Origin: Kutzneria buriramensis
GTDB taxonomy: Bacteria; Actinomycetota; Actinomycetes; Mycobacteriales; Pseudonocardiaceae
Direction: 5' to 3'
Assembly (NCBI RefSeq): GCF_003387475.1
Contig: NZ_QUNO01000006.1
Span: forward strand, 62,001-126,000
DNA: 64,000 bases
Shown: positions 29,585 to 38,274 of the stretch, piece after piece
Numbering within the stretch: position 1 is the first letter of the stretch
Layout: each line of letters begins with the position of its first letter
Made by a program: the position numbers and the translations under genes
Notes under the pieces: generated by a model
Databases searched by the model: none
Seen by the model: the letters and a program-made list of their open reading frames with translations, nothing else
Told to the model about the DNA's origin: nothing

Positions 29585-30361
29585 ATGACCTGCACCGGCT
29601 GCGGCTCGGCGGTGGCGCCGAGCGACAACTTCTGCGAGACGTGCGGACTCGGCCAGCCGACCGGCCGGGACCATGTCGAGATCGACCTCGGCGTGGCCGC
29701 GGGCGTCAGCGACCGGGGTCTCGTGCACCACCGCAACGAGGACGCGCTGGCCTTGCGCGCCGCCGACAACGCCGTGTTCGCGGTCGTGTCGGACGGAGTG
29801 TCCACCGCCGACCTGGCGGACGAGGCGTCGCTGGCCGCGGTGGACGCCGCCATCGACGTGCTCGTCGCCGGCGGGCCGACCGTGAAGGCCGTGGCCGCCG
29901 CCAACTCGGCCGTCGCCGAGCTGCCGATTCGCTACGACGACACCGCGCCGTCGTGCACCTACGTCTCGGCCGCGATCACTGCGGACGAGGTCACGATCGG
30001 CTGGGTCGGCGACAGTCGCGCCTACTGGATCGGCGCCGAGGAGGCGCTGGTCCTGACCGTCGACGACGCGCACGGCCATGCCCTCACGGCCTGGCTCGGC
30101 GCGGACGCCGGCGAGGTCGAGCCGCACATCACCACCTACTACCCGGCCGGGCCGGGGGTGGTCGTGCTGTGCAGCGACGGCCTGTGGAACTACCTGGGCA
30201 GCGCCGACGAACTCGCCGACCGCGTGCGCCCGCTCGCCTCGCAGCCGAGAACGGCCGCGACCGAGCTGGTGCGTTTCGCGATCGGCCGGGGCGGCCACGA
30301 CAACGTGACGGTCGTCGTCGCGCCGCTGCCATCGACCAGCACGAGGAGCGACAGGCCATGA
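29585..30361 (+). CDS. PP2C-family Ser/Thr phosphatase with zinc ribbon
   Basis: A 258-residue PP2C phosphatase. A four-Cys ribbon (CTGCGSAV...FCETCG) precedes the catalytic domain, which has DRGLVHHRNEDALAL, VVSDGVS (metal Asp), IGWVGDSRAYWI, VVLCSDGLWNYL and GRGGHDNVTVVV, all PP2C metal or core motifs. It should dephosphorylate substrates of the neighbouring PknG-like kinase. The ATG at 29585 lies 2 bp after the kinase stop; GTG 29579, overlapping that stop, is an equally possible start. Its own stop overlaps the VWA gene start (ATGA). Confidence 0.9.
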   Translation: MTCTGCGSAVAPSDNFCETCGLGQPTGRDHVEIDLGVAAGVSDRGLVHHRNEDALALRAADNAVFAVVSDGVSTADLADEASLAAVDAAIDVLVAGGPTVKAVAAANSAVAELPIRYDDTAPSCTYVSAAITADEVTIGWVGDSRAYWIGAEEALVLTVDDAHGHALTAWLGADAGEVEPHITTYYPAGPGVVVLCSDGLWNYLGSADELADRVRPLASQPRTAATELVRFAIGRGGHDNVTVVVAPLPSTSTRSDRP

Positions 30362-31617
30362 GTTTCCAGGTCGACGTCTACCAGAACGAGTATCTGCCGG
30401 CCGGGGCCCGCGAGGTGAACGCCATCGTCACGGTCACCGCGTCCGGCGTCACGTCGACCCCCACGGCGGCCGCCGAGGTGATCATCATCGACTGCTCCGG
30501 CTCCATGGAGTACCCACGGGCCAAGCTGGTCGCCGCCCAGCAGGCCACCTGCGCCGCCATCGACGCGCTGCGCGACGGCGTCGCCTTCGCGGTCGTCGCC
30601 GGCACCGACACGGCCTCGACGGTGTATCCGTCAGGCGGACTGGTCGCCGCTTCCCAGCGGACTCGTCGCGAGGCCAAGGCCGCCGTGCAGCGGCTGCGGG
30701 CCGGTGGCGGCACCGCGATCGGCAGCTGGCTGTCGCTGGCGTCGACCCTGTTCCGCGGGCACGAGGACGCGCTGCGGCACGCCATCCTGCTCACCGATGG
30801 CCGCAACGAGCACGAGAAGCCGGCACACCTGGACCAGGTGCTGGCCGAGTGCGAGGGCCGGTTCGTGTGCGACTGCCGCGGTGTCGGCACCGACTGGGAG
30901 GTCGCCGAGCTGCGCAAGGTGTCCACCGCGCTGCTCGGCACCGTCGACATCGTGGCCGACCCGGCCGGCCTGGAGGCCGACTTCCGGGCGATGACCGCGG
31001 AGGCGATGGGCAAGGCCGTCGCCGACGTCCAGCTGCGGCTGTGGACGCCGCAGGGTGCGAAGGTCAAGTTCGTCAAGCAGGTGGCGCCGTCGATGGTCGA
31101 CCTCACGGACAAGCGCGCCGACACCGGGCCGCGGCACGGCGACTACCCGACCGGCTCGTGGGGCTCGGAGAGCCGCGACTACCACGTGTGCGTCGAGGTC
31201 AATCCGGCGTCGATCGGCGATGTGATGCTGGCCGGCCGGGTCAGCCTCCTCGCCGGCGACGAGGTGTTCGGGCCGGGCATGATCAAGGCGGTCTGGACCG
31301 ACGACGAGGCGCTGTCCACCCGGATGAGCAAGGAGGTCGCCCACTACACCGGGCAGGCCGAGCTCGCCGGCGTGATCCAGGAAGGCATGCTGGCCCGCCG
31401 GGACGGCGACCTGGAGCGGGCAACCGCCAAGCTCGGCCGGGCCGTCAAGCTGGCCGCCGAGTCCGGCAACGCGGACACCGCCGCGCTGCTGGCCAAGGTC
31501 GTGGACGTGGTCGACCCGGTCACCGGCACCGTGCGGCTCAAGGCGAAGGTCGCCGAGGCCGACGCCATGACGCTGGACACCCGGTCCACCAAGACCTCTC
31601 GCGTGCGCCGGGGCTGA
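30358..31617 (+). CDS. VWA-domain protein
   Basis: A 419-residue protein with a von Willebrand factor A domain. The metal-ion-dependent adhesion site is intact: DCSGSM near residue 45, the Thr in GGGTAIGSWL and the Asp in LLTDGRNEH. After the VWA domain come a beta-rich stretch and a helical tail (DGDLERATAKLGRAVKLAAE). No signal peptide, so it is intracellular, probably a Mg-dependent docking protein in the kinase/phosphatase complex. The ATG overlaps the phosphatase stop; the FHA gene starts 3 bp after its stop. Confidence 0.88.
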   Translation: MSFQVDVYQNEYLPAGAREVNAIVTVTASGVTSTPTAAAEVIIIDCSGSMEYPRAKLVAAQQATCAAIDALRDGVAFAVVAGTDTASTVYPSGGLVAASQRTRREAKAAVQRLRAGGGTAIGSWLSLASTLFRGHEDALRHAILLTDGRNEHEKPAHLDQVLAECEGRFVCDCRGVGTDWEVAELRKVSTALLGTVDIVADPAGLEADFRAMTAEAMGKAVADVQLRLWTPQGAKVKFVKQVAPSMVDLTDKRADTGPRHGDYPTGSWGSESRDYHVCVEVNPASIGDVMLAGRVSLLAGDEVFGPGMIKAVWTDDEALSTRMSKEVAHYTGQAELAGVIQEGMLARRDGDLERATAKLGRAVKLAAESGNADTAALLAKVVDVVDPVTGTVRLKAKVAEADAMTLDTRSTKTSRVRRG

Positions 31618-31620
31618 GCG

Positions 31621-32181
31621 ATGGCGACCTGTCCCGACGGCCACGACTCGGCCACCGACGACTTCTGCGACGTGTGCGGCCGCCAGATCGGCGCTGTGCC
31701 GGCGGTTTCGGCCGAGGCACCCTGTCCGGTCTGTGGTGAGCCGGTAGCGGGCCGGTTCTGCGAGGGCTGCGGCCATGACATGACCGTCTCCGTCACCACC
31801 TGGACGGCGGTGGTCGCGGCCGACCGCGTGCACTTCGACTCCGTGAGCTCCGCGGACGAGGAACTGGTCTTTCCGCTGGCGCAACGGGAACGGGTGGTCT
31901 TACTGGTCGCCGGCGAGGTCCACATCGGACGGTGGGGCGGCGGCGTCGCACCGGACATCGACCTCACCGGCGACCCCGGCGTGTCCCACCGGCACGCGCT
32001 GCTCCGAGGCGACCCGGCCGGTGGATGGACGCTGACCGATCCCGGCTCCACCAACGGAACCACCCTCAACGACAACCCCGAAGCCATCGCCGTCGGCGTG
32101 CCCGTGCCGCTGCGCGACGGCGACCGCATCCACGTCGGGGCGTGGACCACGATCACGATCAGGGCAGGCGAGCACGCATGA
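31621..32181 (+). CDS. FHA-domain protein with double zinc ribbon
   Basis: A 186-residue protein. Two four-Cys ribbons (CPDGHDSATDDFCDVCG; CPVCGEPVAGRFCEGCG) precede a forkhead-associated domain whose phosphothreonine-binding motifs are visible: HIGRWGGG, DPGVSHRHALL, DPGSTNGTTLND and LRDGDRIHVG. FHA domains bind phospho-Thr peptides, so this is the likely adaptor read by the PknG-like kinase, comparable in role to GarA/OdhI. Unlike GarA it has no N-terminal ETTS-type phospho motif but carries zinc ribbons instead. The stop overlaps the next gene's ATG. Confidence 0.88.
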   Translation: MATCPDGHDSATDDFCDVCGRQIGAVPAVSAEAPCPVCGEPVAGRFCEGCGHDMTVSVTTWTAVVAADRVHFDSVSSADEELVFPLAQRERVVLLVAGEVHIGRWGGGVAPDIDLTGDPGVSHRHALLRGDPAGGWTLTDPGSTNGTTLNDNPEAIAVGVPVPLRDGDRIHVGAWTTITIRAGEHA

Positions 32182-33548
32182 AATGGACGACACCCCAGTG
32201 GATCCGGACCCTCGCCGCAGCGTCCGTGCTGGCGGCGGTTGTGTTGGCCGTGGTGCTCGGCAGCGTGTTCGCGACCGTCCGCAACGGTCTGGCCGTCATC
32301 GGCGACCGCGCTGCGCCGCAGGTCAGCGCGGCTACCGACCTGTACTTCGCGCTGAGCGACATGGATGCCCAGCTGGCCAACGTTTTGCTCGCCGGCGACG
32401 ACGCTTCCCTCGCGGCGGACCGGAAGGCGGCACTCGGCACGTTCGCGCAGCGGCGCAGTCAGGCCGACGCCGACCTCCAGCAGATCGCCACGGACGCCTC
32501 CACGCAGAAGTCGGTGCGGTCGGTGCTCGACGGTGTCGGTCAGTACGAATCCCTGGCCTCGCAGGTGATCCTGCTCGACCAGAACGACGCCGCTGGTCGA
32601 CCCGCCGCCAACGTGCTGGATCTGCACCGGCAGGCCACCGACCTCATGCGGACCACCCTGCACACGGTGGACGGCATCACCACCTCGAATCATGACCTGC
32701 TCAACGCCACCTACCAGAGCGATGTCGACGGCACCGTGACCGCTCGGGTATGGGTGATCGTCATCGGCGCGGCGACCGTGGGCTTGCTCGTGGCCGCGCA
32801 GGTGCATCTGCGGCGACGGCTGCGGCGGCGGCTCAATCCCGCGCTGCTGCTGGCGACGCTGGTCACCGCCGGCTTCACCATCACCGGCGTCGCCCTGCTG
32901 GCCCAGGAGTCGGGTCAGCTGACGGTGGCCAAGTCCAACGCGTTCGACTCGATCGTCGCGCTGTCGCAGGCGCGGGCGATCAGCTACGACGCGAACGCCG
33001 ACGAGAGCCGCTACCTGGTCGACCCCGGCCGGGCCGCGCAGTACCAGGACGCGTTCCTCGCCAAGACCCAGTCACTGGCCGGTTTGAGCGGCGCCACCAT
33101 CGACAGCTACGACGCCGGGCTGGACAGCGCGTTCAAGGCGTACCAGGAGAACAACTCCGACGTGAAGCTCACCGGGTTCTTCGGCACCGAGCTGAACAAC
33201 ATCACCTTCGCCGGGGAGCGCGGCGCCGCCGAGCAGACCGTGGCCGCCTTCCAGGCCTACGAGCGCGACGACCGCCGGATCCGAGCGCTCGACACCGCCG
33301 GCGACCTGCACGGCGCCATCGCGTTCGACGTCGGCACGGCCGCCGGCCAGTCCAACGCCGACTTCGCCCGGTACGACGCCGCGCTCAAGTCGGTGATCGA
33401 CATCAACCAGCGCGCCTTCGACGCGGCCATCGGCGACGGCGACGGCCGGCTGACCGGCTGGACCTGGCAGCTCCCGGCCCTCGCCGCGCTGCTCGTGGCC
33501 GGGCTCGTCGTCGCCGGCTGCTGGCCGCGACTGGCCGAGTACCGCTGA
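32178..33548 (+). CDS. Four-TM sensor protein resembling GlnX
   Basis: A 456-residue membrane protein with four hydrophobic segments (about residues 12-33, 188-208, 222-242 and 430-450). The segments between TM1 and TM2 and between TM3 and TM4 are helical (LYFALSDMDAQLANVLLAGD; SQARAISYDANADESRYLVD), like the four-helix-bundle sensor domains of chemoreceptors; a very basic loop (HLRRRLRRRLN) joins TM2 to TM3 in the cytoplasm. Mycobacterial GlnX has this layout and passes an amino-acid signal from lipoprotein GlnH to PknG. Here the order is kinase to sensor and no GlnH-like gene is in the window. Last gene of the operon (ATGA overlap). Confidence 0.75.
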   Translation: MKWTTPQWIRTLAAASVLAAVVLAVVLGSVFATVRNGLAVIGDRAAPQVSAATDLYFALSDMDAQLANVLLAGDDASLAADRKAALGTFAQRRSQADADLQQIATDASTQKSVRSVLDGVGQYESLASQVILLDQNDAAGRPAANVLDLHRQATDLMRTTLHTVDGITTSNHDLLNATYQSDVDGTVTARVWVIVIGAATVGLLVAAQVHLRRRLRRRLNPALLLATLVTAGFTITGVALLAQESGQLTVAKSNAFDSIVALSQARAISYDANADESRYLVDPGRAAQYQDAFLAKTQSLAGLSGATIDSYDAGLDSAFKAYQENNSDVKLTGFFGTELNNITFAGERGAAEQTVAAFQAYERDDRRIRALDTAGDLHGAIAFDVGTAAGQSNADFARYDAALKSVIDINQRAFDAAIGDGDGRLTGWTWQLPALAALLVAGLVVAGCWPRLAEYR

Positions 33549-33550
33549 CC

Positions 33551-33634
33551 GCCCGTCAAGACGTCGTGCGGATCGGCCGTCGGCCCGTCAAGACGTCGTG
33601 CAGATCGGCCGTCGGCCCGTCAAGATTTCGTCAG
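33551..33634. repeat. 32-bp tandem repeat, 2.6 copies
   Basis: GCCCGTCAAGACGTCGTGC, then RGATCGGCCGTCG, is repeated head to tail with a 32-bp period starting at 33551, 33583 and 33615; the third copy diverges after GCCCGTCAAGA. It begins right after the sensor-gene stop and lies upstream of the small membrane protein. The core CGTCAAGA recurs at 34822 and 34993 before kdpD, suggesting a protein-binding site rather than random duplication. Confidence 0.8.
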
Positions 33635-33674
33635 GGCCGGCGTTCCGGTGCGGCGCGGGCCATGAACTTGCCGC

Positions 33675-34109
33675 GTGTCCCCGTCGACGATGTTTCCCTG
33701 GCACGTGCCCGGCCTCGCGGTCCGACGCCGACTGCCCGCCGCGGCGGCCGGCGCGCTGGGCATGGCCGGCTACTCGGTCGTGGCCGTTTCCGTCGCATTG
33801 ACGCCGCACGACGTGCCGGTCGACGTCCTGTTGACGCTTGCCGCGGCCGGTTTGACGGGATGGTGGACGACTGTGCCCGGCGCGCTCTGGATCGGCGTGC
33901 TGGGCTGGTTCTTCTACTCCGGCTTTGTCACCCACGCGGATGGGCAGCTCGGTGTCGTGGGCGTCTCCGACGCCCTCATGGCCGGGGCGTTGCTCGTCGT
34001 GGCCGTAGGGGCCGCGGCGGTCCGGCCGCTGTTGCTGCGCCGGCGTGCGCGCGCCGCTCAGGCCGCGTTGTCGAGCCGTGGCGGTCGCCGTCGGCCCGTC
34101 GTCACGTAG
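33675..34109 (+). CDS. Small four-TM membrane protein
   Basis: A 144-residue protein with about four hydrophobic helices (AAAAGALGMAGYSVVAVSVA, TLAAAGLTGWWTTVPGALWI and two more) and an Arg-rich cytoplasmic tail. A start at GTG 33675 or ATG 33690 is possible. The last 50 bp overlap the end of the convergent phoU gene. The N-terminal helices recall DUF4118-type sensor segments such as those in KdpD, but no kinase part exists. Function unknown; upstream CGTCAAGA repeats may control it. Confidence 0.65.
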   Translation: MSPSTMFPWHVPGLAVRRRLPAAAAGALGMAGYSVVAVSVALTPHDVPVDVLLTLAAAGLTGWWTTVPGALWIGVLGWFFYSGFVTHADGQLGVVGVSDALMAGALLVVAVGAAAVRPLLLRRRARAAQAALSSRGGRRRPVVT

Positions 34110-34723
34110 ACCATGCGGCGGGCCAGCGACACGGCGTGGTCGGCGTAGCGCTCGTAGAACCGGCTCAGCTGCGACACGTCGACCGCGGTCGCGACGCCGT
34201 GGGGCCAGTCCTGGCTCATCAGCAGGGTGAACACCTGTTGGTGCTGGACGTTGACGACCTCGTCGCCGTGTTCCACCGTGTCGGCCAGGGCGAGGTCATG
34301 GTCGCGGATGACCGTGCCGGCGCTGTCGGCCAACGTGATCGCCGTCTGAGCCATGGTCGCCACCGTCGGGCGGAGCTGATCGGGGAGGACCGGGTCGGGA
34401 TGACGCCGGCGCGCCGTCGCGGCGACGTGCGCGGCCAGGTCGCCCATCCGCTCGATGGTGTCGGCCGCGTGCACGGCGGCGAGCACGACACGCAGGTCGC
34501 CGGCCACCGGCGCCTGCCGGGCCAGCAACGAATAAGCCCTGTCCTCACAACGGGATCGAGCGCGATCCAGCTGCACGTCGTCGGCGATCACCCGCTCGGC
34601 GGTCCGGAGATCCCCGGTCAGCAACGCCTGGGTGGCGCCCCGCATCGCGGCGACGGCCAGGTCGCACATCGCCGCGAGATCGTGCACGCACTGGTCGAGC
34701 TGGGCCCGAAACACGGTACGCAT
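34058..34723 (-). CDS. phoU: PhoU-family phosphate regulator
   Basis: A 221-residue all-helical protein made of two PhoU three-helix bundles, with the diagnostic metal-binding motifs DTIERMGDLAAHVA in the first and RFYERYADHAVSLARRMV in the second. PhoU proteins link the Pst phosphate transporter to a histidine kinase and limit phosphate uptake. No pst genes are adjacent, so this copy is detached from its usual operon. It is transcribed convergently with the small membrane protein and divergently from kdpD. Confidence 0.93.
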   Translation of the reverse strand: MRTVFRAQLDQCVHDLAAMCDLAVAAMRGATQALLTGDLRTAERVIADDVQLDRARSRCEDRAYSLLARQAPVAGDLRVVLAAVHAADTIERMGDLAAHVAATARRRHPDPVLPDQLRPTVATMAQTAITLADSAGTVIRDHDLALADTVEHGDEVVNVQHQQVFTLLMSQDWPHGVATAVDVSQLSRFYERYADHAVSLARRMVYVTTGRRRPPRLDNAA

Positions 34724-35095
34724 GCCGCCGAGCCTACGAGATCCGTTGTGCCACAGGGGGTTTGTTTACGCCGATGCTACGTGGGCCGGCCGACCGTAAC
34801 CTCGGCCGAGCGTTCGGATTCCGTCAAGAACGGGCGCGTGGTGGCTCAGGGGAGCCGGGACGCCTGGTCGGCGTCGTCATGGCGGCGTGCTGACCGATGG
34901 AGGCGGCTTCCACAGGGCAGCTCGGTGTTGGCATGGCTGTCCGACCAGCCGTGGTTCCCGGGCACGGTGACGGCGCGGACCGCGATCCGAGCCGTCAAGA
35001 TCGTGTAAATGCCGGCGGATGTGGGCGTCAGGACGCAGCACCCTGTCAGCCGAGGCGGTCCAGCGGAGGACCGCGACCGAGCGAGGGCTGACGAC
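34724..35095. promoter_or_regulatory. Intergenic region upstream of phoU and kdpD
   Basis: A 372-bp divergent intergenic region. It contains CGTCAAGA at 34822-34829 and 34993-35000 (GCCGTCAAGATCGTGTAAAT), the same 8-mer as in the 32-bp repeats 1.2 kb upstream. The 34740-34790 part is the most AT-rich and is a likely promoter for phoU. An upstream in-frame ATG at 35009 exists, but the ATG at 35096 has the better ribosome site. Confidence 0.5.
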
Positions 35096-37642
35096 ATGGA
35101 GTCGGACAGACTGACCACCCGCCGTCGTGGGGAGCTGCGGATCTACCTGGGCGCGGCGCCCGGAGTCGGCAAGACGTTCGCGATGCTCGGGGAGGCGCGT
35201 CGGCGCGTCGAGCGTGGCACCGAGGTGGTCGTCGCCCTGGTGGAGACCCATGGCCGCGAAAAGACCGCTGAGCTGCTCGACGGCCTGGAGATCGTGCCGC
35301 GCGCGACGTTGCGCCACCGCGGCATCGAGGTCCAGGAGATGGACATCGACGCGGTGCTGGCGCGCAGGCCGGAGGTGGCGCTGGTCGACGAGCTGGCGCA
35401 CACCAACGTGGCCGGCTCGCGCAACGAGAAGCGCTGGCAGGACGTCGAGGAGCTGCTGGACGCGGGTACAGACGTGCTGTCCACGGTCAACGTGCAGCAC
35501 CTGGAGAGCTTCAACGACGTCGTGGAGCGGATCACCGGGGTTCGACAGCAGGAGACCGTGCCCGACGAGATGGTGCGCAAGGCAGAACAGGTCGAGCTGG
35601 TCGACATCACCCCGGAGGCGCTGCGCCGCAGGCTCGCCCACGGCAACGTCTACAAGGCGAACAAGATCGACGCGGCGTTGGGCAACTACTTCCGGGTCGG
35701 CAACCTGACCGCGTTACGGGAGCTGGCGCTGCTGTGGGTCGCCGACCAGGTGGACGTTGCCCTCCAGCGGTACCGATCCGAGCAGCAGATCACCGAGACC
35801 TGGGAGACCCGGGAACGGGTGGTGGCGGCGATCACCGGCGGACCCGAGAGCGAGACCCTGCTCCGCCGAGCGCGCCGGATCGCCACCAGGGCCGGCGCGG
35901 ACCTGCTGGTGCTGCACATCCTGCGCGGCGACGGCCTGGCCGGAGTGCCCGCCGACACGATCGCGAAGTATCGGCGGTTGGCCGAGGACGTCGGCGCGAC
36001 CTTCCACACCGTTGTCGGCGACGACGTGCCGACCGCGCTGCTGGACTTCGCCCGTGGCGTGAACGCCACCCAGCTGGTGCTCGGCACCTCCCGGAGATCG
36101 AGGTTCGCGCGGCTGTTCGAGGAGGGCATCGGCGCGACCACCGTGCAGGAATCCGGTCCGATCGACGTGCACATGGTCACCCACAGCGAGGCGCGCCGGG
36201 GTGTGCGGTGGCGGCTGGGCCGCAGCCCGCTGCCGGCGCCTCGCCTGCTGCTCGGGTGGGGGCTCGCGGTCCTGCTGCCGGCCGCCGCCACCCTTGTCGG
36301 GCTGCTGCTGCGGTCGACGCTGATCCTGTCCACCAACGTGATCGACTACCTGTTGGCCACGATGTTGGTGGCGGTGGTCGGCGGGCTGGGGCCGGCCGTG
36401 TTCGCCGCGATCCTGGGCGGCCTGCTGCTGGACTTCTTCTTCACCGAGCCGTTCTACACGCTCACGGTCGACGCCCAGACCAACGTGATCACCCTGGTGG
36501 CGATGACGGTGGTCGGCGTGACCGTCGCGTTGGTGGTGGACAACGCGACCCGACGGGCGACCCAGGCGGCGCGGGCCCAAACCGAGGCGGCCCTGCTCGC
36601 CTCGTACACCGGCATCGTGCTCACCGGCTCGTCGGCGCTGGTGCGGTTGCTGGAGAAGGTGCGCGAGAACTTCGGGCTCAGCTCCGTAGCGCTGTTGGAG
36701 AAACGGCACGGCGACTGGGAGCGGGTCGCCTGCGTCGGCCCTCGACCGTGCGATGAGCCCGACGACGCAGATGCGGACATTCCCGTGACACCGGAGGTTC
36801 ATCTGGCGCTGCGCGGGCGGGCTCTGCCGGCGGCGGACCGACGTGTGCTGGAGGCAGCGGCGGGCCAGGCGTTGCTGGCCCTGAGGCAGCAGCGCCTGGC
36901 GGCGCAGACGACCGAGGCCGAACGCCGCGCGAACGCCACCGAGCTGCGCACCGCTCTGCTCTCGGCGGTCGGGCATGACCTGCGGACGCCACTGACGTCG
37001 ATCAGGGCCGCGATCGACGGCCTGCGGGAGCCGCAGCTGCATCTGTCCATGGAGGACACCGAAGAGCTGCTGGCCACCGCCGCGGAATCGACCGATCGGC
37101 TGTCGGGCCTCGTCGACAACCTGCTCGATTCATCGCGGCTGGCCGCTGGCGCGGTGCGCCCCCGGCTCACGCCCGTCGGCTACGACGAGGTCGTCGCCCG
37201 CGCCCTGTCCAGTGTGGATGACCGCCACCGGGTCGAGGTCGACGTGGACGAGCAGTTGCCGCCTGTTCTCGCCGATGTCGGACTGCTGGAACGGGTGATC
37301 GCCAACGTGGTCGACAACGCGTTGCGCCACGGCAAGGCGGTGCGGAAGAAGGGGCTGCCGGGCAGCCCCGGCGAACCCGAGGTCGCCGTTCGGGCCAGCG
37401 CCGACCGGGGACGGGTCGAACTCCGCGTCGTCGATCACGGACAGGGGCTGCCCAGGGGAACGGCCGACGCGGCGTTCGCGCCCTTCCAACGACTTGGCGA
37501 CCGGGAGACGACCACCGGCATCGGACTAGGTCTCAGCGTTGCCAGAGGGTTCGCCGAAGCCATGGGCGGCGCCGTCAGCGCCGAAGACACACCCGGTGGT
37601 GGGCTGACCATCGTCATTTCCCTGCCCGCTCACGGCGGCTGA
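35096..37642 (+). CDS. kdpD: Sensor histidine kinase KdpD
   Basis: An 848-residue KdpD. The N-terminal KdpD domain has the Walker A-like GAAPGVGKT, DELAHTN and the STVNVQHLES region. A universal-stress-protein-like domain follows (LLRRARRIATRAGADLLVLH), then the four-helix DUF4118 transmembrane region (LDFFFTEPFYTLTV) and a GAF-like segment. The kinase core has H-box VGHDLRTPLTSI, N-box NVVDNALRHG and G-boxes DHGQGLP and GIGLGLSVARG. It senses low K+ or ionic stress and phosphorylates KdpE to induce kdpFABC. Neither kdpE nor kdpFABC is adjacent: the next gene is convergent and unrelated. I chose ATG 35096 (GAGGG 9 bp upstream). Confidence 0.95.
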   Translation: MESDRLTTRRRGELRIYLGAAPGVGKTFAMLGEARRRVERGTEVVVALVETHGREKTAELLDGLEIVPRATLRHRGIEVQEMDIDAVLARRPEVALVDELAHTNVAGSRNEKRWQDVEELLDAGTDVLSTVNVQHLESFNDVVERITGVRQQETVPDEMVRKAEQVELVDITPEALRRRLAHGNVYKANKIDAALGNYFRVGNLTALRELALLWVADQVDVALQRYRSEQQITETWETRERVVAAITGGPESETLLRRARRIATRAGADLLVLHILRGDGLAGVPADTIAKYRRLAEDVGATFHTVVGDDVPTALLDFARGVNATQLVLGTSRRSRFARLFEEGIGATTVQESGPIDVHMVTHSEARRGVRWRLGRSPLPAPRLLLGWGLAVLLPAAATLVGLLLRSTLILSTNVIDYLLATMLVAVVGGLGPAVFAAILGGLLLDFFFTEPFYTLTVDAQTNVITLVAMTVVGVTVALVVDNATRRATQAARAQTEAALLASYTGIVLTGSSALVRLLEKVRENFGLSSVALLEKRHGDWERVACVGPRPCDEPDDADADIPVTPEVHLALRGRALPAADRRVLEAAAGQALLALRQQRLAAQTTEAERRANATELRTALLSAVGHDLRTPLTSIRAAIDGLREPQLHLSMEDTEELLATAAESTDRLSGLVDNLLDSSRLAAGAVRPRLTPVGYDEVVARALSSVDDRHRVEVDVDEQLPPVLADVGLLERVIANVVDNALRHGKAVRKKGLPGSPGEPEVAVRASADRGRVELRVVDHGQGLPRGTADAAFAPFQRLGDRETTTGIGLGLSVARGFAEAMGGAVSAEDTPGGGLTIVISLPAHGG

Positions 37643-37749
37643 GCGCGCAGCGGCCGGTCGACCCCACTGTGCACGGTCACCCGGACGGTAGCCGCGGTGA
37701 AGGTCTTGGCGGAGGCGATGCTGTGCAGGGTGGCCAGCCGCACCGGACG

Positions 37750-38274
37750 TCATCTCTGACGTACCCAGCCGGTGTGGTGTTGGGGACCGTACTGGTTGTG
37801 GCGATCGGCGGTGCGCCCGCGTGCCGGGCCGTGCAGGGCGCTCGAGGCCGCCCGGACCAGCCATGCGTTGAGCGACCGGCCTTCCTTGGCAGCCGCCTCC
37901 TCGGCGGCGGCCTTGAGCTGTTCCGGAAGACGGACGTTGATCCGCACGGAAGGACCTTCCTCGAAGCTTGCCGCAGTCTCGTCGGCCGGCCTCGCGTCGC
38001 GAGCCGGTGGGTCGTCGGGCTCCTGGGGCACATGAGGAGCCGTCACGACAAAGTCCGGATCACGTCCGCGCAGGCGCACCTGGACCGAGCCGGGCGCCAG
38101 ATCATGCGTGATCTCGTCCGCGGCGGCCGACAGCGCCTCCAACAAGGTGAGCCGGATCGCCGGCTCCATTGTCGCGGTCAACCGCTCGATCACGGTGGTG
38201 GCGTCGGCGGCACCGGTCTCGACGGCGTCCAACAGCTCGCGACCGAGAGCACCCACGTACGGCGTCAAGTCCAT
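37750..38274 (-). CDS. HicB/Arc-like ribbon-helix-helix protein
   Basis: A 174-residue protein. The N-terminal half is helical (LRELLDAVETGAADATTVIE-like text), the middle has VRLRGRDPDFVVTAP, and residues about 112-150 carry the RHH motif RINVRLPEQLKAAAEEAAAK with EGRSLNAWLVRAASSAL, as in HicB-type antitoxins. No HicA toxin gene lies beside it, so it is more probably a stand-alone regulator. Elsewhere this type of gene sits beside DUF4097 genes; here the DUF4097 gene is 12 kb away, perhaps after a rearrangement. Confidence 0.82.
   Translation of the reverse strand: MDLTPYVGALGRELLDAVETGAADATTVIERLTATMEPAIRLTLLEALSAAADEITHDLAPGSVQVRLRGRDPDFVVTAPHVPQEPDDPPARDARPADETAASFEEGPSVRINVRLPEQLKAAAEEAAAKEGRSLNAWLVRAASSALHGPARGRTADRHNQYGPQHHTGWVRQR

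Noticed and set aside
33551-33634. Possible CRISPR array in the 32-bp repeats
   Set aside because: The repeat is continuous with no unique spacers, there are fewer than three full copies, and no cas genes are nearby.
32750-35008. Plus-strand 752-residue open frame
   Set aside because: Runs in the wrong frame through the sensor gene, the small membrane gene and antisense phoU; composition is Arg/Gly-rich shadow text.
37750-38274. HicAB toxin-antitoxin pair
   Set aside because: The HicB-like RHH protein has no HicA-sized partner on either side.
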